64,000 nucleotides of DNA, from positions 5,794,430-5,858,429 of the forward strand of contig CM068581.1 of the NCBI GenBank assembly GCA_035048485.1. Direction: 5' to 3'. Shown one piece after another: positions 45,062 to 54,811 of the stretch. A model generated the notes under the pieces. The model worked only from the letters and a program-made list of their open reading frames with translations. It was not told the DNA's origin and searched no databases. Every line of letters starts with the position of its first letter. The stretch's first letter is position 1. Source of the stretch: Pteria penguin. Taxonomy: Eukaryota; Mollusca; Bivalvia; Pterioida; Pteriidae. Made by a program: the position numbers and the translations under genes.

Positions 45062-47144
45062 GATATAGTCAGGAGACACTTGTCTGTATATGTAGTCTAT
45101 ACAATTAGTATGGTCAAGAAACACTTGTCTGTATATGTAGTATATACAATTAGTATGGTCAGGACACACTTGTCTGTATATGTAGTCTATACAATTAGTA
45201 TGGTCAGGAAACACTTGTCTGTATATGTAGTCTATACAATTAGTATGGTCAGGAAACACTTGTCTGCATATGTAGTCTATACATTTAGTATGGTCAGAAA
45301 ACGCTTGTCTGTATATGTAGTCTTTATCTCAAGTGTGGTCAGGAAAAACTTGTCTGCATATGTAATCTATATATTTAGTGTGGTCATGAAACACTCGTCT
45401 GTATATGTAGTCTATACAATTAGTATGGTCAGGAAACACTTCTCTGTATATGTAGTTTATACATTTAGTGTTGTCAAGAAACACCTGTTTGCATATGCAG
45501 TCTATACATTTAGTATGGTCATGAAAAACCTGTCTGCATATGTGGTCTATATCTCTAGTATGGTCAGGAAACACTTGTCTGTATATATACAGGTAGTCTA
45601 TACATTTAGTATGGTCAGGAAACAATTGTCTGTATATGTAGTCTATACATTTAGTATTGTCAGGAAACACCTGTCTGCATATGTAGTCTATAAATTTAGT
45701 ATGGTCATGAAACACTTGTCTGCATATGTGGTCTATATCTCTAGTATGGTCAGGAAACTCTTGTCTGTATATGTAGTGTATACATTTAGTATGGTCAGAA
45801 AACACTTGTCTGCATATGTAATCTATAATTTACTATGGTCAAGAAACACTTGTCTGTATATATAGTCTATACATTTATTATGGTCAGGAAAAACTTGTCT
45901 GTATATGTATTATATACATTTAGTATGGTCAGGAAAAACTTGTCTGTATATGTAGTCAATACATTTAGTATGATCAGGAAAAACGTGTCTGTATATGTAG
46001 TCTATACATTTAGTATAGTCAGGAAACACTTGTCTGTATATGTAGTCTATACATTTAGTATGGTCAGGAAACACTTGTCTGTATATGTAGTCTATACAAT
46101 TAGTATGGTCAGGAAACACTTGTCTGCATATGTAGTCTATACATTTAGTATGGTCAGAAAACGCTTGTCTGTATATGTAGTCTTTATCTCAAGTGTGGTC
46201 AGGAAAAACTTGTCTGCATATGTAATCTATATATTTAGTGTGGTCATGAAACACTCGTCTGTATATGTAGTCTATACAATTAGTATGGTCAGGAAACACT
46301 TGTCTACATATGTAGTCTATACATTTAGTATGGTCAGAAAACGCTTGTCTGTATATGTAGTCTTTATCTCAAGTGTGGTCAGGAAAAACTTGTCTGCATA
46401 TGTAATCTATATATTTAGTGTGGTCATGAAACACTCGTCTATATATGTAGTCTATACAATTAGTATGGTCAGGAAACACTTCTCTGTATATGTAGTTTAT
46501 ACATTTAGTGTTGTCAAGAAACACCTGTTTGCATATGCAGTCTATACATTTAGTATGGTCATGAAAAACCTGTCTGCATATGTAGTCTATATCTCTAGTA
46601 TGGTCAGGAAACACTTGTCTGTATATATACAGGTAGTCTATACATTTAGTATGGTCAGGAAACAATTGTCTGTATATGTAGTCTATACATTTAGTATTGT
46701 CAGGAAACACCTGTCTGCATATGTAGTCTATAAATTTAGTATGGTCATGAAACACTTGTCTGCATATGTGGTCTATATCTCTAGTATGGTCAGGAAACTC
46801 TTGTCTGTATATGTAGTGTATACATTTAGTTTGGTCAGAAAACACTTGTCTGCATATGTAATCTATAATTTAGTATGGTCAAGAAACACTTGACTGTATA
46901 TATAGTCTATACATCTATTATGGTCAGAAAAAACTTGTCTGTATATGTATTATATACATTTAGTATGGTCAGGAAAAATTTGTCTGTATATGTAACCAAT
47001 ACATTTAGTATGATCAGGAAAAACGTGTCTGTATATGTAGTCTATACATTTAGTATAGTCAGGAAACACTTGTCTGTATATGTAGTCTATACATTTAGTA
47101 TGGTCAGGAAACACTTGTCTGTATATGTAGTCTATACATTTAGT
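45062..47144. repeat. 45-bp minisatellite with higher-order structure
   Basis: About 46 head-to-tail units of 45 bp, with consensus parts 'tagtatggtcaggaaacac', 'ttgtctgtatatgtag' and 'tctatacat/aatt'. Because 45 is a multiple of three, each unit encodes 15 residues ('MVRKHLSVYVVYTFS' on plus; 'VFPDHTKCIDYIYRQ' on minus) without stops on either strand. Long frames of 311, 352 and 108 codons result on plus and up to 158 on minus. One unit has +6 bp ('acaggt'). Two units have -1 bp (45,830 and 46,869 regions) and shift the frame. A block from 45,211 recurs from 46,071, with an extra 180-bp sub-duplication. I regard the frames as products of the repeat, not a proven gene. Confidence 0.95.
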
Positions 47145-47334
47145 ATTCCATTAACATTCCTTTCATCGAAGATTTATAATCATAATTCCATCACACAATA
47201 AAGGCGATTTCATCTAAAAGCATTTATTTTTCATGGAACGGAGATAAACCTCGATATTGCAGGTAACTTCTTGAAATCAACTATGATTGTTGCAGATAAA
47301 GTAGAATATATACTGTAGAAGTCATGCAACCCTA

Positions 47335-48885
47335 ATCCATGTACTTCTATGTATCGGTTTGGTTTGCTAGATCCTGCACTAACATTTTGGATTGTTCTAC
47401 ACTTTATACATCTCTGCCTCATGATTTGATTAAAAGCAAGTTGCTGTCTCTTATACAATGGTGTTTTCACAGAGAATCGAAAACGTACATATGTACTTCC
47501 AATAACTTGTGCAATTTGATGGCAAGATATATCAACAAATAGTTGGGATTCCTATGAGTACTAACTGCGCGCCTCTGATAGCAGATTTATTTCTTTATTT
47601 ATTGTTATGAGAGGGATTTTATGGTTTCTATTCAAAAATCAAAATGTTTTGACCTCATTGACAAATTTAATAATACTTGCAGATATCTGGATGACATTTT
47701 GGTTATCGACAACTCTGAATTCGAACAATTTATATCAGAAATATATCCACCAGAGCTCACATTGAATAAAGCTAATACTTGAGATAAATCTACACCTTTC
47801 TTGGATTTAAACATCAAAATTATCAACCACCTAATATATACAAATATTTATGATAAATGTGAGGATTTTGGATTTCCTATTGTAAATTTCCCTTACTTGG
47901 ATGGCGATGTCCCTCGACTCCCATCATATGGTATCTATATATCTCAATTAGTTCGATTTGTCAGAGGCTGCACCGATGTTTTGGACTTTCATAAACGAAA
48001 TTTACAAATTACTACTAAATTTTAAACTCAGGGTTACAGATATCACAAGCTAAGAAAAACATTCTGCAAATTCTTCAGATCTTATTCAGAACTTCTATCT
48101 AAATTTGGAAATATTTCTTTTCAACAGTATGTATCCAATGGAATTTCCCATCCTAATTTTTACGGTGATCTCGTACATAAACTAAGGAAAGTAAAAGGCT
48201 CCGATAACGTTATTTTATCATGTAATAAAATAGTCAAACGTCTTCTAAATAGACAACATGATAATGAGATCATCAAAAAGACTATAGGTCTTGTATTTGG
48301 CCCCTCTACAGCCTTATGCAGACTTTTACTTGAACGTTGCACGCTGACTAACAGGGCGGTGGGGACTATATGACGGGCCTTATCCAAACCTCTTTCAGAG
48401 GAGACATGGTTCTGAACCTGTCCCCTCTGACTGTTAGTCCGGACTCCCACAGATCTAGGGTCTTAGCTCGCTTTCAGATTGGCAGAGCACGATTTATCAT
48501 GTTGATGTCGCATATATTTTTATATCATTATGTGTTTTACAATACCGCACGTGTTTATATTTTCATGACCTCTCAATATGCGATACCTGTTGACCCTTGA
48601 TCTTTACATGGAGGATTATTTATAAATTTTTAAATGTATGTCTTGGGATTGTTCTGCCGTTACGGTGAGTGGGAAGGTGGGCCCGTAAACCGGTTAACCA
48701 CACCATTTGTTTGGCTTTTGTCAAATTAAATGACCGTCCTAAGTCGGTATCGTAATTGCACTACAATCAAATATTTTTGTAATGTGTTATATGTTCTAGT
48801 ATATTATTTATATCCATGTATTGTATAGCTCCATGGTGACTTCTGCCACATAACTGAGCCAGTAACTCTTCTTTTTTCTTTCAAA
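47335..48885 (+). mobile_element. PLE group 3 copy with scrambled 5' part
   Basis: It starts with a C-terminal scrap ('LDPALTFW' and 'RSCTNILD') fused to the upstream RT motif 'CSTLYTSLPHDLIKSKLLSL'. Then come 'YINK', 'GTNCAPL'-like sequence with Gly lost ('GIPMSTNCAPLIADLF'), 'CRYLDDILVIDNSEFEQFI', 'PFLDLNIKIINHLIYTNIYD' and the C-terminal half to 'LTNRAVGTI' (stop at 48,369-48,371). The UTR runs to 'gagccagtaactcttc' (about 48,870). Stops are near 47,540 and 48,025. The order of the first two pieces is reversed relative to intact copies. Confidence 0.8.
47801..48371 (+). pseudogene. group 3 RT C-terminal region
   Basis: 'DFGFPIVNFPYLDGDVPRLP', 'YGIYISQLVRFVRGCTDVLD', a one-base loss near 48,022 giving a stop, then 'GYRYHKLRKTFCKFFRSYS', 'NFYGDLVHKLRKV' and 'LVFGPSTALCRLLLERCTLT'. 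It is very close to 4,052-4,528 and 34,490-35,005. Antisense frames (48,160-48,450) are shadows. Confidence 0.72.
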
Positions 48886-48889
48886 TCGT

Positions 48890-49395
48890 TTTCAAAATTC
48901 TGACTCAGGGTTATAGATATCATAAAATTACAGATCTTATTCAGACAATATATCTATATTGGGAAACGTGACTTTTCACAATATGTATCCTGCGGAATTT
49001 TGCATCCCAACTTCTACGGTGATCTAGGATACAAACTAAGGAGTGTCAATGGATCTGACAATTTTATATTGGCGGTTTCTAAAATAATTAAACGGCTTCG
49101 ACATCGACCGTATAACCTCAAGATCATCGCAAAGACCATTGGTCATGTATTGTGCCTCTCTACAGTTTTATACAGACTTTTACTTGAGCATTGCACACTG
49201 ACCAACAGGGTGATGGAGAATCTATGACTAGCGTTGTTCAAACCCTTTCAGAGGAGACAAGGTCCCGAGCCTTGTCCCTTCTGACTGTTGGTCGGATTTC
49301 CTACATATCAGGGACATTTGCTCGCTTACAGATCGTCAGAGCATGGTGGACTTTTGTTGATGTCGCCTAATATATTTTTAATACTAGTATGATAT
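48890..49395 (+). mobile_element. PLE group 3 variant C-terminal end and UTR
   Basis: 'LTQGYRYHKI' leads into the 75-codon frame 49,000-49,227 ('HPNFYGDLGYKLRSVNGSDN', 'KIIKRLRHRPYNLKIIAKTI', 'LLLEHCTLTNRVMENL'). The UTR follows ('ctgactgttggtcgg', 'gctcgcttacagatcg'). It starts exactly where the previous copy ends, another head-to-tail junction. It is more diverged from the main group 3 copies. Confidence 0.7.
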
Positions 49396-49407
49396 TTCAT
49401 AGAAAAA

Positions 49408-50745
49408 AGGAGAGGAGTTACTGGTTCAGTTATGTGGCAGAAGTCACCATGGAGCTATACAATACATGAAAAGCCAACCGAATGGTGTGGTTAACCGGTT
49501 TACGGGCCCACCTTCCCACTCACCGTACCAGCAGAACAATCAAAGGACGTACATTTAAAAATTTATAAATAATCCTCCATGTAAAGGACAAGGGTCAACA
49601 GGTATCGCATATTGGGAGGTGATAAAAATATAAACAGGTAAGGTATTGTAAAACACATAATGATATAAAAATACATGCGACATCAACATGATAAACCGTG
49701 CTCTGCCAGTCTGAAAGCGAGCTAAGACCCTAAATCTGTAGGAGTCCCGACTAGCAGTCAGAGGGGACGAGGTTCAGGACCATGTCTCCTCTGAAAGACG
49801 TTTGGACAAGGCTCGTCATATAGTCCCCACCGCCCTGTTAGTCAGCGTGCAACGTTCAAGTAAAAGTCTGCATAAGGCTGTAGAGTGTAGAGGGGCCAAA
49901 TAAAAGACCTATAGTACTTTTGATGATCTCAATGTCATGTTGTCTATTTAGAAGACGTTTGACTATTTTATTACATGATAAAATAACGTTATCGGAGGCT
50001 TTTACTTGCATCGTATATTGCATTGTTTGTTGGAAAAGAATCCGGAGTTATTAGAAGTACATATGTAAGTTTTAGAATCATTTTTAAGTACTTCAATATA
50101 ATATAGTTTCAAACAACTACATTACCTGCTTTATCAGCAGGAACAAATGCATATTTAGCATGTAAGTCGGCTATCCTCTTTATAATAGAATTTGCCGTCA
50201 ATGTATTAGGCTGTTGAAATAAATGTGGATTTTCCGTAAATTTCTTAATACGGATATCGACAATTCTTAAAATCTCGTATTTCCAATCATTAAGAGCATG
50301 AACCAGTTCTTTTTTACACCAACGTTTACAATATGTAGTTAAAGCATCCTCTATAACGTCACGGCATTTATTGCGATGTATCATGAACGGTAACCTATAT
50401 TTAGGTCCTTTTCCAAAAAGGATACGCGATTTCTTGTCCGAAATACAGTTAAGGTCACTAGTAATAATATGACCTGCCGGTTTATAAACATATTTAAAAT
50501 TTTCACAAGAACACCATATCAGGGTTAGATGTAACTCTATTATAATTTAAAATAAGATTTATTATAGGCTTTTTGTACTGGTAACAAATAAGTGGAGATT
50601 CTTAATTCTCAAAATATTGGGGGATTTTAGATGTGACTCTATGATCACGGAAAATCTTAGAAATGTTAAGTAGATCGAAGCCTTTATTAATAAATTTAAT
50701 TTTGAGAAATTGCTGCTTGGATGGAAGAGACGGAATACGACGAAA
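49408..50745 (-). mobile_element. PLE group 3 internal-deletion copy, inverted
   Basis: On the minus strand the N-terminal part is at 50,740-50,109: 'LPSKQQFLKIKFINKGFDLL', 'NISKIFRDHRVTSKIPQYFE', 'SPLICYQYKKPI', 'CYKPAGHIITSDLNCISDKK' and 'GPKYRLPFMIHRNKCRDVIE', then 'CKRWCKKELVHALNDWK' and 'YAFVPADKAGNVVV'. A short degraded segment with 'ITPDSFPTNNA' follows (about 50,050-50,025), then the C-terminal 'SGxIVKRLLNRQHDIEI' end (about 49,995-49,920). The UTR reaches the terminal block at 49,408-49,470. Fingers and palm are deleted. This is the best N-terminal sequence of group 3 in the window. Confidence 0.78.
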
Positions 50746-50754
50746 GAGTTAATA

Positions 50755-51115
50755 ATACGAAAATAAAAATGAAACGTTTCGTGTGAAGATTTTTATGACC
50801 TCGTCTTGAGAAACCTGTCTATCCCTGTTCTCTTTATGGAGGATTATTTATAGAGTTTTGAATATATATCTTTTGATTCTGCTGCATTTGTTGTGAGTAG
50901 AAGGTGGGCCTCGTACACCAGTTAACCACACCAACTGACCGGTGTTTGTCACGTTAGTTGACCGTCCTAAGTCGGCATCGCAACTGCATTATAACTGAAG
51001 ATTTTTGGTATGTCGTTTTCTGTGTTTATTTGTCAATTACTTTGCTTTATGTGAATGTTCTTGTGATCTGTTTCATACGGCGTGGTCATATGACTGTCTT
51101 CTCTTCTATTTTCAA
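50755..51115 (+). mobile_element. PLE group 3 3' UTR fragment
   Basis: 'gaaacctgtctatccctg', 'ggaggattatttatagag', 'ccagttaaccacaccaac', 'cgtcctaagtcggcatcg' and 'catacggcgtggtcatatg' follow the group 3 UTR order. It lies back to back with the inverted copy before it. Confidence 0.7.
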
Positions 51116-51149
51116 TTCACAAACCAAGGAAATGTAATTAAACATACAG

Positions 51150-51340
51150 TACCGAAGGATAAACCATCTTGATTTTCATGGGATAAAAGTACATCGTGTA
51201 AAATGTCATATTCAGATAAATGCAACCCCAATTAAATTGAGGTGAGACCAGCTGCTAGGGATTAGTAAGCGTTCCCTGGTTGCATGCATCCCCCGTCGCA
51301 AAAGTCCGACAAGTATTAAATACAGGAAGTAAATATAAAT
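51150..51340 (-). mobile_element. PLE group 2 3'-terminal fragment
   Basis: The terminus ('ttatccttcggtactg') is at 51,150-51,167 and the conserved 3' block at about 51,240-51,305 ('gcaaccagggaacgctta'). No coding part. Confidence 0.7.
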
Positions 51341-51775
51341 AAATAAATAAATAGCACAATCAATACATATGCATATTTCTTTGAAGATATGTATCTGTCA
51401 TTTTGTAAGAACCATTTTGTTTTTTCGTCAGTTTTATTAGCCATGAAGTTGACAAGTGTCATTATCAACTCTACATATAATCCATTAACAGTTTCTCTTT
51501 ACTCTTTTAAAATGTTATACATATTTGAAAATCAGTGGAAACATAATACCACAAGAAAAGTTAAAGTCATGTTAAGAGAAGGAACGATATGTGAAGTGTT
51601 CCGTAACAATATCAACCCGACTTGATGCCTGTTTAATATTTCGAGAGGAGGGATAGGGGTGGTTAATTTTCTCTTAGCATTTGCCCTCGGCAGCATGAAT
51701 TAAAAGCAGTTCGACGTATCTGTGAAATCGCTGACTTGCTATTGAATACATTGGAATTTTAAAAGTTCGAGAGTT
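51341..51775. other. Unassigned DNA
   Basis: A 78-codon plus frame at 51,389-51,625 has no recognisable domain. Nothing else seen. Confidence 0.35.
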
Positions 51776-51779
51776 TCTA

Positions 51780-52022
51780 TTGATTTCACGTTTATGGTGA
51801 CGCCATCTGCTCGATGCATCGAATAGAAATTTCATCTTTACAACGGACCCACGCGAAGCAATGAGGGATCTTTTACGTGCCACATCTACTGTGACATGGG
51901 ACCTCGGATTTTACTCTCACACCGAAGAGACAGAACACCGGTGTGTCCACGGCGGAAGTCGAACCCGGGATCTTTCGGTCACAAAGCGAGCACCTCATCC
52001 ACTGGGTCACACCGGCTTCTGG
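51780..52022 (-). mobile_element. tRNA-derived SINE (second family)
   Basis: Minus strand: an A box-like 'tgacccagtggatgagg' (51,993-52,009) and a B box 'gggttcgacttcc' (51,954-51,966). A body follows with 'aagatccctcattgcttcg', sharing the core of the SINE at 37,315-37,593 behind a different tRNA head. The 3' part stops near 'cataaacgtgaaat' (about 51,785) without the AATC tail, and no clear TSD is seen. The overlapping frames at 51,674-51,883 and 51,861-52,142 are not genes. Confidence 0.8.
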
Positions 52023-52900
52023 GATTTTCTTAAGAAAGTACCTTTCTCATTAATAAATGAGTTAAGAGGCAGAACAATTACAGGTAGCAAACATTGTCGG
52101 GTACCACTGACACTGATGATACGGAACATCCTTGAAATCTGATTGTCTCTAATTGAAATGAAAATAACTAATTGCTATTGATGAATTCATAGATTAAACT
52201 TGAATCTATAAATGTATAAAATGAGTCAGTCGCAAATAAGTGGTGTGATTTCATGGACGACATGAAAATATTCTATATCATTTATGCCAAGCACTTAAAA
52301 GTGTTTATTATAATCACGCAATATGTGCAACAATATCTTAAAGTTGTAACATTATGTTTGAATGCTACATGCATGTGGTCAATAATACGGAGAACATTAA
52401 CGATTGAACTATGAGTCATGACAATAATGAAAGCATGCTGACATTAATTGTGTTACCTGAATGACTGGGCTCTGCAGGTATTCACCAATCATCTCCGACA
52501 TTTCTTGTATTTATATGCGCATTTGCATCTGATAATGATTTATGACAATTTTTACTTTGGGAATTCGTTTCCGAGTAGATAGGGTTTCCTAATGACATTT
52601 GTTTATTATTTCATCAATAACTTTATTGCTTTTGTTACCAAAATGACTCACAAGAAAAGTCAATGACTAAGTTATTGCCATGTCACTATAACTTGCTAAG
52701 TAGTTAGTTGTCGTCAAACCTCTAATAATTAACAGACAAAAACTTGATACAAATTAGTTTACTATTTGTTATATATATATCAAGTCTGACGATAAAGGTT
52801 TAACATACAAACATGACAATATAATATAATCCCATGCCAAGAAAAATCGAAAATAAGATGTGAATAGAGGAGAAACAATATTTTACAGTAGAATCCATGA
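52023..52900. other. No identified feature
   Basis: AT-rich with no reading frame over 60 codons and no repeat seen. Confidence 0.4.
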
Positions 52901-52906
52901 AGGAGT

Positions 52907-53107
52907 CACAAAACTGTAATGGTAAATGAGTGTATGATTACGGTTATACTTCATTTGACCGTCCTAAGTCGGTCACAAAACTGTAATGGTAAATGAGTGT
53001 ATGATGACGGATTTACTTCATTTGACCGTTCTAAGTCGGTCACAAAACTGTAATGGTAAATGAGTGTATGATGACGGATTTACTTCATTTGAACGTCCTA
53101 AGTCGGT
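52907..53107 (+). repeat. Three tandem 67-bp units derived from a PLE UTR
   Basis: 'cacaaaactgtaatggtaa' starts at 52,907, 52,974 and 53,041. Each unit ends in 'ccgtcctaagtcggt' or a one-base variant, the conserved group 3 UTR block. The UTR continues after the third unit. Confidence 0.92.
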
Positions 53108-53215
53108 GCCACAATTGCGTTATAATCGTATATACGTGGGCAGTTTTGCGTGTTTATTTTATTCTTTTTATGTTCATGAAGACTTTTCTATGAGCAAATT
53201 GTCTTCTTTCCTTTC
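53108..53215 (+). mobile_element. PLE group 3 UTR remainder
   Basis: 'ccacaattgcgttataatc', 'tgcgtgtttattttatt' and 'aaattgtcttctttcc' are in the order of other group 3 3' ends, directly after the triplicated segment. Confidence 0.5.
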
Positions 53216-53805
53216 ATATCGTGAACACATGATGTAATTAACATGAATGACAATGCTGATGTAGAAAAAATGCTAATTAATGACAATGTAGAGCGGCGAA
53301 ACATTTACGTTCAGTTATTGTATAGCACGAAAACATTTATCATTAACAAAATAAATAATGAAACGGATCATGTTTCACTTTAGTTATAACAATATAAAGT
53401 GCATTATTTCTCTGTGATAGATCTGTTTATTATGTTTATAATGGCCCATTAAATGGGTATAATTTACATTTTATTATGGTTGAATATTATACGATATAAT
53501 TATAATGGATTTTTGAATACAGTGTAATAGAATGTACCGCAAATCTTTATTGGACCCACAAGAGCACTAGTATATGATAGAGTAGAGGAACATTGATGAA
53601 GAAGGAATCCCAAAAGTGCTATGTAGAATACAAACCTCCTAAACGTCACTCCAATTGATTGGCATACTAGCATCTAAAACAAGAGGCCTGAGATTGCATA
53701 ATCTAGTAAAATACAAACCAAAACACGCCTATGTGAAAATAACAACAGTAAATAAAGACTACACGGCAAACTGATACCCACTATAAACGCCAATTTCTCA
53801 ATTTA
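53216..53805. other. No identified feature
   Basis: AT-rich, no coding or repeat structure noticed. Confidence 0.4.
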
Positions 53806-53813
53806 TGGTTACA

Positions 53814-54549
53814 CAGTGTTCTAGGATTCAATTACCCGTTACCCGAGGTAAGTGAAAATTTACGTCGGGTAACTGGAAAAGTAAACGCTACTTACGAATT
53901 TTGAAGCCCATGCATGTTACATGTATAAATGTTAAAGATATTTAAAATCATACTGTCAGTACTGTCCGTGTATGATCCTGAATTTCACGATAAAGTTCGC
54001 TTTTAAAACCTAGTAATGATCCAGTAATACGTAATCGTCGAAAGTTACGGAATTCAGATATGCGACAATGCCATTTAGTTTCTACGACATTTTCGTTCAA
54101 GACACACGATAATTAGTATAAATATTTCACAAGCGGCATTATGATATCGTCCCTAATTTGGTTTTATGCTTTTAATAACTCCATGGCTGTGGCATGAAAT
54201 ACGGAATACCGGAACTTAGTTCACGTATAGTTTCGTTTAATGAAACGAAATGTTGAATCCGGTTCGATGAAAACTTTTGAAGAAAGTTAAAAATGAGTTT
54301 AGAGAGATTCGGATTCAAGTCTAACAAAACATCAGATAAATCTAAAGAGAAAACTAGCAAAAGAGAAAAGGATCATATTTATGATAAAGAAAAACGTGAA
54401 CGTTCTTTTTGTGAATCGTGGCTGAAATCGTTCTCTGTAATAAATTGACATTTTTGTTTGGGTAGGTGACTTTCATGACAGGGTAAGTGAATTTTGGGTT
54501 GCCACTTACCCGTTGGTAAGTGGATTTTTAAGAAAATCCTAGAACACTG
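53814..54549. mobile_element. hAT-like DNA transposon, deletion derivative
   Basis: A 736-bp segment with perfect 15-bp terminal inverted repeats 'cagtgttctaggatt' (53,814-53,828; reverse complement at 54,535-54,549). Inner sub-terminal 'acccgt' and 'ggtaagtg' motifs occur in opposed orientation at both ends. A CAGTG start is typical of hAT elements, which make 8-bp TSDs. The flanks 'tggttaca' and 'tggtatat' share only the first four bases, so a TSD is not proven. The interior keeps a short ORF that looks like a transposase start. Confidence 0.7.
54293..54448 (+). pseudogene. hAT transposase N-terminal fragment (51 aa)
   Basis: The Met-initiated frame at 54,293 reads 'MSLERFGFKSNKT', a Lys/Ser-rich linker, then 'KRERSFCESWLKSF' and a stop. 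The basic stretch followed by 'R-x-F-x-x-x-W-L' resembles the segment just before the zinc finger at the N-terminus of hAT-family transposases and their domesticated relatives. It lies between intact TIRs, which supports the reading. The zinc finger and catalytic domain are deleted. It is too short to be certain. Confidence 0.5.
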
Positions 54550-54811
54550 TGGTATATAGTTCCAGTTACTTTTATATTTTACTTGTACAAAACAGCAGAG
54601 CCACTTTAGTTTGCTCTTTCCTTCACTACATATTTCATCTTCAACCAAATGATGGACGGGGTAAAAGGACTACAAAATCATTCCTAAGTGATTAGAATGG
54701 CTTCATGTATAAATACGTAAATTCTCTAATTCTTAAATGATCGATTATGAAATGCATGATGGATACGATACACGCTAAAAATAAAAAAAATCTCTTATGA
54801 CATACAAGATA

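Noticed and set aside
44930..47201. Large repeat protein gene (311, 352 and 108 codons)
   Set aside because: The frames follow from a 45-bp tandem unit without stops, are open on both strands and are broken by unit indels. No promoter, splice or domain evidence.
51674..52142. Genes at 51,674-51,883 (-) and 51,861-52,142 (+)
   Set aside because: Both overlap a tRNA-derived SINE.
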